From: Alitta virens
Lineage: Eukaryota; Annelida; Polychaeta; Phyllodocida; Nereididae
Length of the DNA: 64,000 nucleotides
Assembly (NCBI GenBank): GCA_932294295.1
Contig: OW028574.1
Span: forward strand, 27,722,145 to 27,786,144
Direction: 5' to 3'
Every line of letters begins with the position of its first letter. Position 1 is the first letter of the stretch. The notes below the pieces were generated by a model. The model had not been told where the DNA came from, searched no databases, and worked only from the letters and a program-made list of their open reading frames with translations. Shown in pieces: positions 1 through 9,000 of this stretch. Made by a program: the position numbers and the translations under genes.

Positions 1-240
1 TGATAGCCATGTGGGGCACTCGTGCGTAGCGGGGTCAAGGCCGTTGGAGAGGGCCAGGATGCTGACAAGAAAACTAATGACAACAACGCAACACCGAAGT
101 TAAATACTCTATAATAGCCTTTTGGAACGAAGTGGCACAGTTAAATTATCAAGAGTACACAGCCATGTAGGAAGTGCACTTAGCAGTGAGATGCCAGACT
201 CACACACCGCGCCGATTAAGCAGCAAGTTATGTCCACTTA
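1..240 (+). repeat. Partial type d unit at window edge
   Basis: This is the tail of a type d unit, entered about 38 bp past the unit start. It shows the d markers: gccatgtgg, ttggagaggg, actaatgac, cttttggaacgaag and cacacaccg, ending in the gcagcaagttatgt lead-in that always precedes type e. The array therefore continues beyond the left edge. Confidence 0.9.
172..181. repeat. 10-bp perfect palindrome aagtgcactt (example)
   Basis: The palindrome aagtgcactt occurs once per unit near unit position 210. It has become aagtgcactaa in units ending before s, c and some long units. In a-type units a second gtgcacttagca lies about 60 bp downstream, at the unit boundary, giving an internal short direct repeat. 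Confidence 0.6.
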
Positions 241-644
241 GCACAGCCAATGAGAGGAAGAGGACGAAGCGTGCAATATGATAGCCACGTGGGGCAATCG
301 TGCGTAGCGGTGTCAAGGCCGTTGTACAGGGCCAGGATGCTGACAAGAAAACTAACGACAACAACGCGACACCAAAGTGAAACACTCTATAATAGCCTTA
401 TGTTAGTCACGTGGGGCACTCGTGCGTAGCGGGGTCAAGGCCGTTGTAGAGGGCCAGGATGCTGACAAGAAAACCAACGACAACAACGCAACACTAAAGT
501 GAAATACTCTATAATAGCCTTATGGAATGACGTGGCACAGTTAAATCATCAAGAGTACACACACACCCATGTAGGAAGTGCACTTAGCAGTGAGATGCCA
601 GACTCACAGGCCGCGCCGATGAAGTAGTAAGGTAGGTGCACTTA
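241..644 (+). repeat. Type e long unit (404 bp) with 122-bp internal duplication
   Basis: Reference copy of the long unit class. Unit positions 41-162 are present twice. The sequence runs to gccttatg (ending at 402) and then resumes at the equivalent of tagccacgtgg, so the block ending in ccttatg appears again with its TATG at 521-524, exactly 122 bp after the TATG at 399-402. The two parental sites, gcattatg and gccttatg, share TTATG, which suggests a short-homology junction. Other e markers are ggggcaatcg, gtagcggtgtc and accaaagtgaaacac. I count 39 long units in the window, all with this same junction. Confidence 0.92.
245..292 (+). promoter_or_regulatory. CCAAT motif and CCACGTGG palindrome in each unit (example)
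   Basis: Example from the first complete unit. The sequence agccaatga fits the NF-Y core RRCCAATSR, and ccacgtgg (285-292) is a perfect 8-bp palindrome containing the E-box/G-box core CACGTG. The CCAAT core is kept in nearly all units (S is G in most, C in s units, lost only in g units). The palindrome is kept in types b, c, e, g, s and a3, and altered in a, d, f and h. These are sequence matches only; no binding or transcription is shown. Confidence 0.35.
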
Positions 645-905
645 GCACAGCCAATGAGAGGAAGAGGACGAAGCGTGCATTATGATAACCAGGTGGGGCA
701 CTCGTGCGTAGCGGGGTCAAGGCCGTTGCAGAGAGCCAGGATGCTGACAAGAAAACCAACGACAACAACGCAACACCGAAGTGAAATACTCTATAGTAGC
801 GTCAGGGAACGACGTGACACAGTTAAATTATCAAGAGTACACAGCCATGTAGGAAGTGCACTTAGCAGTGAGATGCCAGACTCACAGGCCGCGCCGATGA
901 AGTAG
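636..905 (+). other. Recurrent 83-89-codon open frame, judged non-coding
   Basis: Units of types a, a2, a3 and c are open on the plus strand from a GTG or TTG (an ATG lies six or four codons further in) to TAG-TAA. This is the reference copy, 89 codons. I see no recognisable domain; the translation is rich in Arg, Ser and Thr. Against a gene: the best starts are not ATG; 278 is not a multiple of 3, so the frame cannot run on; sister units are broken by TAA (for example in caacactaaag or gaagttaaa); and copies differ mainly by amino-acid-changing substitutions. The minus-strand frames of 61-75 codons, hydrophobic at the start, are the complement of the same repeat and deserve no more weight. 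Confidence 0.75.
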
Positions 906-922
906 TAAGGTAGGTGCACTTA
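645..922 (+). repeat. Type a unit (278 bp)
   Basis: Reference type a unit. Markers are aggaagagg after the CCAAT motif, gataaccaggtgg (which breaks the CCACGTGG palindrome), gcagagagcc, ctatagtagcgtcaggg in place of the ctataatagcc of other types, and gtgacacag. It directly follows an e unit, as it does in most HOR copies. Its plus strand is open from the GTG at 636 to the TAG at 903-905, but this is not evidence of a gene (see the separate entry). Confidence 0.9.
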
Positions 923-1200
923 GCACAGCCAATGAGAGGAAGAGGACGAAGCGTGCATTATGATAACCAGGTGGGGCACTCGAGCGTAGCGGGGTCAAGG
1001 CCGTTGCAGAGAGCCAGGATGCTGACAAGAAAACAAACGACAACAACGCAACACCGAAGTGAAATACTCTATAGTAGCGTCAGGGAACGACGTGACACAG
1101 TTAAATTATCAAGAGTACACAGCCATGTAGGAAGTGCACTTAGCAGTGAGATGCCAGACTCAGAGACCGCGCCGATGAAGTAGTAAGTTAGGTCCACTTA
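923..1200 (+). repeat. Type a2 unit (278 bp) with CTCGAG site
   Basis: This unit is like type a but has ctcgagcg (XhoI site CTCGAG at 979-984) and ends with cagagaccg instead of cacaggccg. Doublets of a followed by a2 recur at 6085, 28732, 31655, 41410, 43485, 49040, 51116 and 56393, so the CTCGAG site is a convenient subtype marker. Confidence 0.88.
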
Positions 1201-2038
1201 GCACAGCCAATGAGAGGCAGAGGACGAAGCGTGCAATATGATAGCCACGTGGGGCACTCATGCGTAGCGGGGTCAAGGCCATTGTAGAGGGCCAGGATGC
1301 TGACAAGAAAACCAACGACAACAACGCAACACTAAAGTGAAATACTCTATAATAGCCTTATGGAATGACGTGGCACAGTTAAATCATCAAGAGTACACAC
1401 ACACCCATGTAGGAAGTGCACTTAGCAGTGAGATGCCAGACTCACAGGCCGCGCCGATGAAGTAGTAAGGTAGGTGCACTTAGCACAGCCAATGAGAGGA
1501 AGAGGACGAAGCGTGCATTATGATAACCAGGTGGGGCACTCGTGCGTAGCGGGGTCAAGGCCGTTGCAGAGAGCCAGGATGCTGACAAGAAAACAAACGA
1601 CAACAACGCAACACCGAAGTGAAATACTCTATAGTAGCGTCAGGGAACGACGTGACACAGTTAAATTATCAAGAGTACACAGCCATGTAGGAAGTGCACT
1701 TAGCAGTGAGATGCCAGACTCAGAGACCGCGCCGATGAAGTAGTAAGTTAGGTCCACTTAGCACAGCCAATGAGAGACAGAGGACGAAGCGTGCAGTATG
1801 ATAGCTACGTGGGGCACTCTTGCGTTGCGGGGTCAAGGCCGATGTAGAGGGCCAGGATGCTGACAAGAAAACAAACGACAACAACGCAACACCGAAGTTA
1901 AATACTCTATAATAGCCTTTTGGAACGAAGTGGCACAGTTAAATTATCAAGAGTACACAGCCATGTAGGAAGTGCACTTAGCAGTGAGATGCCAGACTCA
2001 CACACCGCGCCGATTAAGCAGCAAGTTATGTCCACTTA
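1201..2038 (+). repeat. Three hybrid units (b/e, a2-like, f/d)
   Basis: Unit 1201-1482 has a type b front (gcaatatgatag, actcatgcg, ccattgtag) and a type e rear (actaaagtg, ccttatggaatg, acacacaccc) without the e duplication. Unit 1483-1760 is like a2 but lacks CTCGAG. Unit 1761-2038 has a type f front (agagacagagg, gctacgtgg, gcgttgcgg) and a type d rear (cttttggaacgaag, cacacaccg). Such front/rear switches are what unequal exchange or gene conversion between misaligned units would leave. Confidence 0.8.
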
Positions 2039-2442
2039 GCACAGCCAATGAGAGGAAGAGGACGAAGCGTGCAATATGATAGCCACGTGGGGCAATCGTG
2101 CGTAGCGGTGTCAAGGCCGTTGTAGAGGGCCAGGATGCTGACAAGAAAACTAACGACAACAACGCAACACCAAAGTGAAACACTCTATTATAGCCTTATG
2201 TTAGTCACGTGGGGCACTCGTGCGTAGCGGGGTCAAGGCCGTTGTAGAGGGCCAGGATGCTGACAAGAAAACCAACGACAACAACGCAACACTAAAGTGA
2301 AATACTCTATAATAGCCTCATGGAATGACGTGGCACAGTTAAATCATCAAGAGTACACACACACCCATGTAGGAAGTGCACTTAGCAGTGAGATGCCAGA
2401 CCCACAGACCGCGCCAATTAAGTAGTAAGTTAGGTCCACTTA
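2039..2442 (+). repeat. Type e long unit (404 bp)
   Basis: Same class as 241-644: ggggcaatcg front, the ccttatgttag duplication junction, and a catcaagagtacacacacaccc rear. It is followed by a type g unit, an order also seen at 21913, 25121 and 62667. Confidence 0.88.
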
Positions 2443-2724
2443 GCACAGCCAATAAGAGGCAGAGGACGAAGTGTGCATTATGATAGCCACGTGGGGCACT
2501 CGTGCGTAGCGGGGTCAAGGCCGTTGTAGAGGGCCAGGATGCTGACAAGAAAACTAACGACAACAACGCAACACCGAAGTTAAATACTCTATAATAGCCT
2601 TTTGGAACGACGTGGCACAGTTAAATTATCAAGAGTACACACACAGCCATGTAGGAAGTGCACTTAGCAGTGAGATGCCAGACTCACAGGCCGCGCCGAT
2701 GAAGTAGTAAGGTAGGTGCACTTA
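2443..2724 (+). repeat. Type g unit (282 bp)
   Basis: A rare subtype with gccaataagagg (the only class in which the CCAAT core is followed by A), gaagtgtgc instead of gaagcgtgc, and, just upstream, gacccacagaccgcgccaatta. Three of its markers are CpG-to-TpG/CpA changes. Other copies start at 22317, 25525 and 63071. Confidence 0.85.
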
Positions 2725-4126
2725 GCACAGCCAATGAGAGGAAGAGGACGAAGCATGCATTATGATAACCACGTGGGGCACTCGTGCGTAGCGGGGTCAA
2801 GGCCGTTGCAGAGAGCCAGGATGCTGACAAGAAAACAAACGACAACAACGCAACACCGAAGTGAAATACTCTATAGTAGCGTCAGGGAACGACGTGACAC
2901 AGTAAAATTATCAAGAGTACACAGCCATGTAGGAAGTGCACTTAGCAGTGAGATGCCAGACTCACAGACCGCGCCGATGAAGTAGTAAGTTAGGTCCACT
3001 TAGCACAGCCAATGAGAGACAGAGGACGAAGCGTGCAGTATGATAGCTACGTGGGGCACTCGTGCGTTGCGGGGTGAAGGCCGATGTAGAGGGCCAGGAT
3101 GCTGACAAGAAAACTAACGACAACAACGCAACAATAAAGTGAAATACTCTATAATAGCCTTATAGAATGACGTGGCACAGTTAAATTATCAAGAGTACAC
3201 AGCCATGTAGGAAGTGCACTAAGCAGTGAGATGCCAGACTCACAGACCGCGCCGATTAAGTAGTAAGGTAGGTCCACTTGGCACAGCCAATCAGAGGCAG
3301 AGGACGAAGCGTGCATTATGATAGCCACGTGGGGCACTCGTGCGTAGCGGGGTCAAGGCCGTTGCAGAGGGAAGTGCACTTAGCAGTGAGATGCCAGACT
3401 CACAGGCCGCGCCGATGAAGTAGTAAGTTAGGTCCGCTTAACACAGCCAATGAGAGGCAGAGGACGAAGCGTGCAATATGATAGCCACGTGGGGCACTCA
3501 TGCGTAGCGGGGTCAAGGCCATTGTAGAGGGCCAGGATGCTGAAAAGAAAACTAACGACAACAACGCAACACCGAAGTTAAATACTCTATAATAGCCTTT
3601 TGCAACGACGTGGCACAGTTAAATTATCAAAAGTACACACACAGCCATGTAGGAAGTGCACTAAGCAGTGAGATGCCAGACTCGCAGACCGCGCCGATTA
3701 AGTAGTAAGGTAGGTCCACTTAGCACAGCCAATGAGAGGCAGAGGACGAAGCGTGCGTTATGATAGCCATGTGGGGCACTCGTGCGTAGCGGGGTCAAGG
3801 CCGTTGTAGAGGGCCAGGATGCTGACAAGAAAACTAACGACAACAACGCGACACCAAAGTGAAACACTCTATAATAGCCTTATGTTAGTCACGTGGGGCA
3901 CTCGTGCGTAGCGGGGTCAAGGCCGTTGTAGAGGGCCAGGATGCTGACAAGAAAACCAACGACAACAACGCAACACTAAAGTGAAATACTCTATAATAGC
4001 CTTATGGAATGACGTGGCACAGTTAAATCATCAAGAGTACACACACACCCATGTAGGAAGTGCACTTAGCAGTGAGATGCCAGACTCACAGGCCGCGCCG
4101 ATGAAGTAGTAAGGTAGGTGCACTTA
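2725..4126 (+). repeat. 1402-bp five-unit block a3-f-s-b-e''
   Basis: Unit lengths are 278, 278, 160, 282 and 404. The a3 unit carries gcatgcattatgataaccacgtgg and gtaaaattatc. Unit e'' carries a d-like front (gccatgtgg) on the duplicated long structure. The same block length and order recur at 22599, 25807 and 59711, so this is a second HOR form, shorter than the 1958-bp one and lacking c and d units. Confidence 0.85.
3281..3440 (+). repeat. Type s short unit (160 bp) with 118-bp deletion
   Basis: Reference short unit. After gccgttgcagagg (ending at 3370) the sequence jumps to gaagtgcacttagcag. In a full unit, positions 91-208 lie between these two points. The missing part contains the ggatgctgac block, the CAA-rich stretch, the ctctata block and the AC tract. 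Markers are gccaatcagagg, in which the base after CCAAT is C, and a cttggcacag lead-in. I count 24 complete short units, all with this junction and differing only by a substitution or two beside it. A 25th begins at 63909 and runs off the window end. Confidence 0.92.
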
Positions 4127-4404
4127 GCACAGCCAATGATAGGAAGAGGACGAAGCGTGCATTATGATAACCAGGTGGGGCACTCGTGCGTAGCGGGGTC
4201 AAGGCCGTTGCAGAGAGCCAGGATGCTGACAAGAAAACAAACGACAACAACGCAACACCGAAGTGAAATACTCTATAGTAGCGTCAGGGAACGACGTGAC
4301 ACAGTAAAATTATCAAGAGTACACAGCCATGTAGGAAGTGCACTTAGCAGTGAGATGCCAGACTCACAGACCGCGCCGATGAAGTAGTAAGTTAGGTCCA
4401 CTTA

Positions 4405-4682
4405 GCACAGCCAATGAGAGACAGAGGACGAAGCGTGCAGTATGATAGCTACGTGGGGCACTCGTGCGTTGCGGGGTGAAGGCCGATGTAGAGGGCCAGG
4501 ATGCTGACAAGAAAACTAACGACAACAACGCAACAATAAAGTGAAATACTCTATAATAGCCTTATAGAATGACGTGGCACAGTTAAATTATCAAGAGTAC
4601 ACAGCCATGTAGGAAGTGCACTAAGCAGTGAGATGCCAGACTCACAGACCGCGCCGATTAATTAGTAAGGTAGGTCCACTTG
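4405..4682 (+). repeat. Type f unit (278 bp)
   Basis: Reference type f unit. Markers are agagacagagg, gcagtatgatagctacgtgg, gcgttgcggggtgaagg, ccgatgtag, acaataaagtg and ccttatagaatgacg. In the 9.4-18 kb block and in the X blocks the f units carry gaagcttgc, which creates a HindIII site (AAGCTT). An f unit nearly always precedes a short s unit. Confidence 0.87.
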
Positions 4683-4842
4683 GCACAGCCAATCAGAGGC
4701 AGAGGACGTAGCGTGCATTATGATAGCCACGTGGGGCACTCGTGCGTAGCGGGGTCAAGGCCGTTGCAGAGGGAAGTGCACTTAGCAGTGAGATGCCAGA
4801 CTCACAGGCCGCGCCGATGAAGTAGTAAGTTAGGTCCGCTTA

Positions 4843-5124
4843 ACACAGCCAATGAGAGGCAGAGGACGAAGCGTGCAATATGATAGTCACGTGGGGCACT
4901 CATGCGTAGCGGGGTCAAGGCCATTGTAGAGGGCCAGGATGCTGAAAAGAAAACTAACGACAACAACGCAACACCGAAGTTAAATACTCTATAATAGCCT
5001 TTTGCAACGACGTGGCACAGTTAAATTATCAAAAGTACACACACAGCCATGTAGGAAGTGCACTAAGCAGTGAGATGCCAGACTCGCAGACCGCGCCGAT
5101 TAAGTAGTAAGGTAGGTCCACTTG
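4843..5124 (+). repeat. Type b unit (282 bp)
   Basis: Reference type b unit. It has a ggtccgcttaacacagcc lead-in, gcaatatgatag, actcatgcg, aaggccattg, ctgaaaag, cttttgcaacgacg and caaaagtacacacacag. The longer AC tract accounts for the extra 4 bp over 278. Confidence 0.88.
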
Positions 5125-5402
5125 GCACAGCCAATGAGAGGCAGAGGACGAAGCGTGCATTATGATAGCCACGTGGGGCACTCGTGCGTAGCGGGGTCAA
5201 GGCCGTTGGAGAGGGCCAGGATGCTGACAAGAAAACAAACGACAACAACGCAACACCGAAGTGAAATACTCTATAGTAGCGTCAGGGAACGACGTGGCAC
5301 AGTTGAATTATCAAGAGTACACAAAAATGTAGGAAGTGCACTTAGCAGTGAGATGCCAGACTCACAGGCCGCGCCGATGAAGTAGTAAGTAAGGTCCACT
5401 TA
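5125..5402 (+). repeat. Type c unit (278 bp)
   Basis: Reference type c unit. It has a cttggcacag lead-in, ggcagagg, gccacgtgg, ctatagtagcgtcaggg, gtggcacagttgaatt, and acacaaaaatg in place of acacagccatg. From about 24.6 kb some copies carry gctttatg instead of gcattatg, which marks a related subset (24565, 27773, 30696, 42248, 44323, 49878, 51954, 57231, 62111). Confidence 0.87.
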
Positions 5403-5680
5403 GCACAGCCAATGAGAGGCAGAGGACGAAGCGTGCATTATGATAGCCATGTGGGGCACTCGTGCGTAGCGGGGTCAAGGCCGTTGGAGAGGGCCAGGAT
5501 GCTGACAAGAAAACTAATGACAACAACGCAACACCGAAGTTAAATACTCTATAATAGCCTTTTGGAACGAAGTGGCACAGTTAAATTATCAAGAGTACAC
5601 AGCCATGTAGGAAGTGCACTTAGCAGTGAGATGCCAGACTCACACACCGCGCCGATTAAGCAGCAAGTTATGTCCACTTA
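5403..5680 (+). repeat. Type d unit (278 bp)
   Basis: Reference type d unit. It has a gtaaggtccacttagc lead-in, gccatgtgg, ttggagaggg, actaatgac, gaagttaaatac, cttttggaacgaag and cacacaccg. It precedes e in every canonical HOR. Two of its markers (gccatgtgg, actaatgac) are C-to-T changes at CpG sites of the other types. Confidence 0.87.
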
Positions 5681-6084
5681 GCACAGCCAATGAGAGGAAG
5701 AGGACGAAGCGTGCAATATGATAGCCACGTGGGGCAATCGTGCGTAGCGGTGTCAAGGCCGTTGTAGAGGGCCAGGATGCTGACAAGAAAACTAACGACA
5801 ACAACGCGACACCAAAGTGAAACACTCTATAATAGCCTTATGTTAGTCACGTGGGGCACTCGTGCGTAGCGGGGTCAAGGCCGTTGTAGAGGGCCAGGAT
5901 GCTGACAAGAAAACCAACGACAACAACGCAACACTAAAGTGAAATACTCTATAATAGCCTTATGGAATGACGTGGCACAGTTTAATCATCAAGAGTACAC
6001 ACACACCCATGTAGGAAGTGCACTTAGCAGTGAGATGCCAGACTCACAGGCCGCGCCGATGAAGTAGTAAGGTAGGTGCACTTA

Positions 6085-9000
6085 GCACAGCCAATGAGAG
6101 GAAGAGGACGAAGCGTGCATTATGATAACCAGGTGGGGCACTCGTGCGTAGCGGGGTCAAGGCCGTTGCAGAGAGCCAGGATGCTGACAAGAAAACCAAC
6201 GACAACAACGCAACACCGAAGTGAAATACTCTATAGTAGCGTCAGGGAACGACGTGACACAGTTAAATTATCAAGAGTACACAGCCATGTAGGAAGTGCA
6301 CTTAGCAGTGAGATGCCAGACTCACAGGCCGCGCCGATGAAGTAGTAAGGTAGGTGCACTTAGCACAGCCAATGAGAGGAAGAGGACGAAGCGTGCATTA
6401 TGATAACCAGGTGGGGCACTCGAGCGTAGCGGGGTCAAGGCCGTTGCAGAGAGCCAGGATGCTGACAAGAAAACAAACGACAACAACGCAACACCGAAGT
6501 GAAATACTCTATAGTAGCGTCAGGGAACGACGTGACACAGTTAAATTATCAAGAGTACACAGCCATGTAGGAAGTGCACTTAGCAGTGAGATGCCAGACT
6601 CAGAGACCGCGCCGATGAAGTAGTAAGTTAGGTCCACTTAGCACAGCCAATGAGAGGCAGAGGACGAAGCGTGCAATATGATAGCCACGTGGGGCACTCA
6701 TGCGTAGCGGGGTCAAGGCCATTGTAGAGGGCCAGGATGCTGAAAAGAAAACTAACGACAACAACGCAACACCGAAATTAAATACTCTATAATAGCCTTT
6801 TGCAACGACGTGGCACAGTTAAATTATCAAAAGTACACACACAGCCATGTAGGAAGTGCACTAAGCAGTGAGATGCCAGACTCGCAGACCGCGCCGATTA
6901 AGTAGTAAGGTAGGTCCACTTGGCACAGCCAATGAGAGGCAGAGGACGAAGCGTGCATTATGATAGCCACGTGGGGCACTCGTGCGTAGCGGGGTCAAGG
7001 CCGTTGCAGAGAGCCAGGATGCTGACAAGAAAACAAACGACAACAACGCAACACCGAAGTGAAATACTCTATAGTAGCGTCAGGGAACGACGTGGCACAG
7101 TTGAATTATCAAGAGTACACAAAAATGTAGGAAGTGCACTTAGCAGTGAGATGCCAGACTCACAGGCCGCGCCGATGAAGTAGTAAGTAAGGTCCACTTA
7201 GCACAGCCAATGAGAGGCAGAGGACGAAGCGTGCATTATGATAGCCATGTGGGGCACTCGTGCGTAGCGGGGTCAAGGCCGTTGTAGAGGGCCAGGATGC
7301 TGACAAGAAAACTAACGACAACAACGCGACACCAAAGTGAAACACTCTATAATAGCCTTATGTTAGTCACGTGGGGCACTCGTGCGTAGCGGGGTCAAGG
7401 CCGTTGTAGAGGGCCAGGATGCTGACAAGAAAACCAACGACAACAACGCAACACTAAAGTGAAATACTCTATAATAGCCTTATGGAATGACGTGGCACAG
7501 TTAAATCATCAAGAGTACACACACACCCATGTAGGAAGTGCACTTAGCAGTGAGATGCCAGACTCACAGGCCGCGCCGATGAAGTAGTAAGGTAGGTGCA
7601 CTTAGCACAGCCAATGAGAGGAAGAGGACGAAGCGTGCATTATGATAACCAGGTGGGGCACTCGTGCGTAGCGGGGTCAAGGCCGTTGCAGAGAGCCAGG
7701 ATGCTGACAAGAAAACAAACGACAACAACGCAACACCGAAGTGAAATACTCTATAGTAGCGTCAGGGAACGACGTGACACAGTTAAATTATCAAGAGTAC
7801 ACAGCCATGTAGGAAGTGCACTTAGCAGTGAGATGCCAGACTCAGAGACCGCGCCGATGAAGTAGTAAGTTAGGTCCACTTAGCACAGCCAATGAGAGAC
7901 AGAGGACGAAGCGTGCAGTATGATAGCTACGTGGGGCACTCTTGCGTTGCGGGGTCAAGGCCGATGTAGAGGGCCAGGATGCTGACAAGAAAACAAACGA
8001 CAACAACGCAACACCGAAGTTAAATACTCTATAATAGCCTTTTAGAACGAAGTGGCCCAGTTAAATTATCAAGAGTACACAGTCATGTAGGAAGTGCACT
8101 TAGGAGTGAGATGCCAGACTCACAGACCGCGCCGATTAAGCAGCATGTTATGTCCACTTGGCACAGCCAATGAGAGGAAGAGGACGAAGCGTGCAATATG
8201 ATAGCCACGAGGGGCACTCGTGCGTAGCGGTGTCAAGGCCGTTGTAGAGGGCCAGGATGCTGACAAGAAAACTAATGACAACAACGCGACACTAAAGTGA
8301 AACACTCTATAATAGCCTTATGTTAGTCATGTGGGGCACTCGTGCGTAGCGGGGTCAAGGCCGTTGTAGAGGGCCAGGATGCTGACAAGAAAACCAACGA
8401 CAACAACGCAACACTAAAGTGAAATACTCTATAATAGCCTTATAGAATGACGTGGCACAGTTAAATTATCAAGAGTACACAGCCATGTAGGAAGTGCACT
8501 AAGCAGTGAGATGCCAGACTCACAGACCGCGCCGATTAAGTACTAAGGTAGGTCCACTTAGCACAGCCAATCAGAGGCAGAGGACGAAGCGTGCATTATG
8601 ATAGCCACGTGGGGCACTCGTGCGTAGCGGGGTCAAGGCCGTTGGAGAGGGAAGTGCACTTAGCAGTGAGATGCCAGACTCACAGGCCGCGCCGATGAAG
8701 TAGTAAGTTAGGTCCGCTTAACACAGCCAATGAGAGGCAGAGGACGAAGCGTGCAATATGATAGCCACGTGGGGCACTCTTGCGTTGCGGGGTCAAGGCC
8801 GATGTAGAGGGCCAGGATGCTGACAAGAAAACTAACGACAACAACGCAACACCGAAGTTAAATACTCTATAATAGCCTTTTAGAACGAAGTGGCCCAGTT
8901 AAATTATCAAGAGTACACAGTCATGTAGGAAGTGCACTTAGGAGTGAGATGCCAGACTCACAGACCGCGCCGATTAAGCAGCATGTTATGTCCACTTGGC

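Larger units (their letters stand above)
4127..6084 (+). repeat. Canonical 1958-bp HOR, seven units a-f-s-b-c-d-e
   Basis: First intact copy of the dominant HOR. Units start at 4127 (a, 278), 4405 (f, 278), 4683 (s, 160), 4843 (b, 282), 5125 (c, 278), 5403 (d, 278) and 5681 (e, 404). Identically spaced copies start at 10241, 13041, 17281, 20359, 33737, 39452, 47082, 54435 and 61113. In several of these the first unit has a c-like front and an a-like rear. Private variants here include gataggaag at 4138 and gatagtcacg in the b unit. Confidence 0.92.

Noticed and set aside
200..385. Minus-strand frames of 61-75 codons with a hydrophobic start resembling a signal peptide
   Set aside because: They are the complement of the satellite, present in most units with ends that move with subtype substitutions. 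No promoter, splice or domain evidence supports them.
636..1183. A repeated family of small proteins of 83-89 residues on the plus strand
   Set aside because: The starts are GTG or TTG, the frame is lost each unit because 278 is not a multiple of 3, related units are interrupted by stops, differences between copies change amino acids freely, and no domain is recognisable.
3281..6084. Short (160) and long (+122) units as reciprocal products of one unequal exchange, since 160 + 122 = 282
   Set aside because: The breakpoints differ. The deletion covers unit positions 91-208 and the duplication covers 41-162, so they are separate events and the arithmetic match is coincidental.
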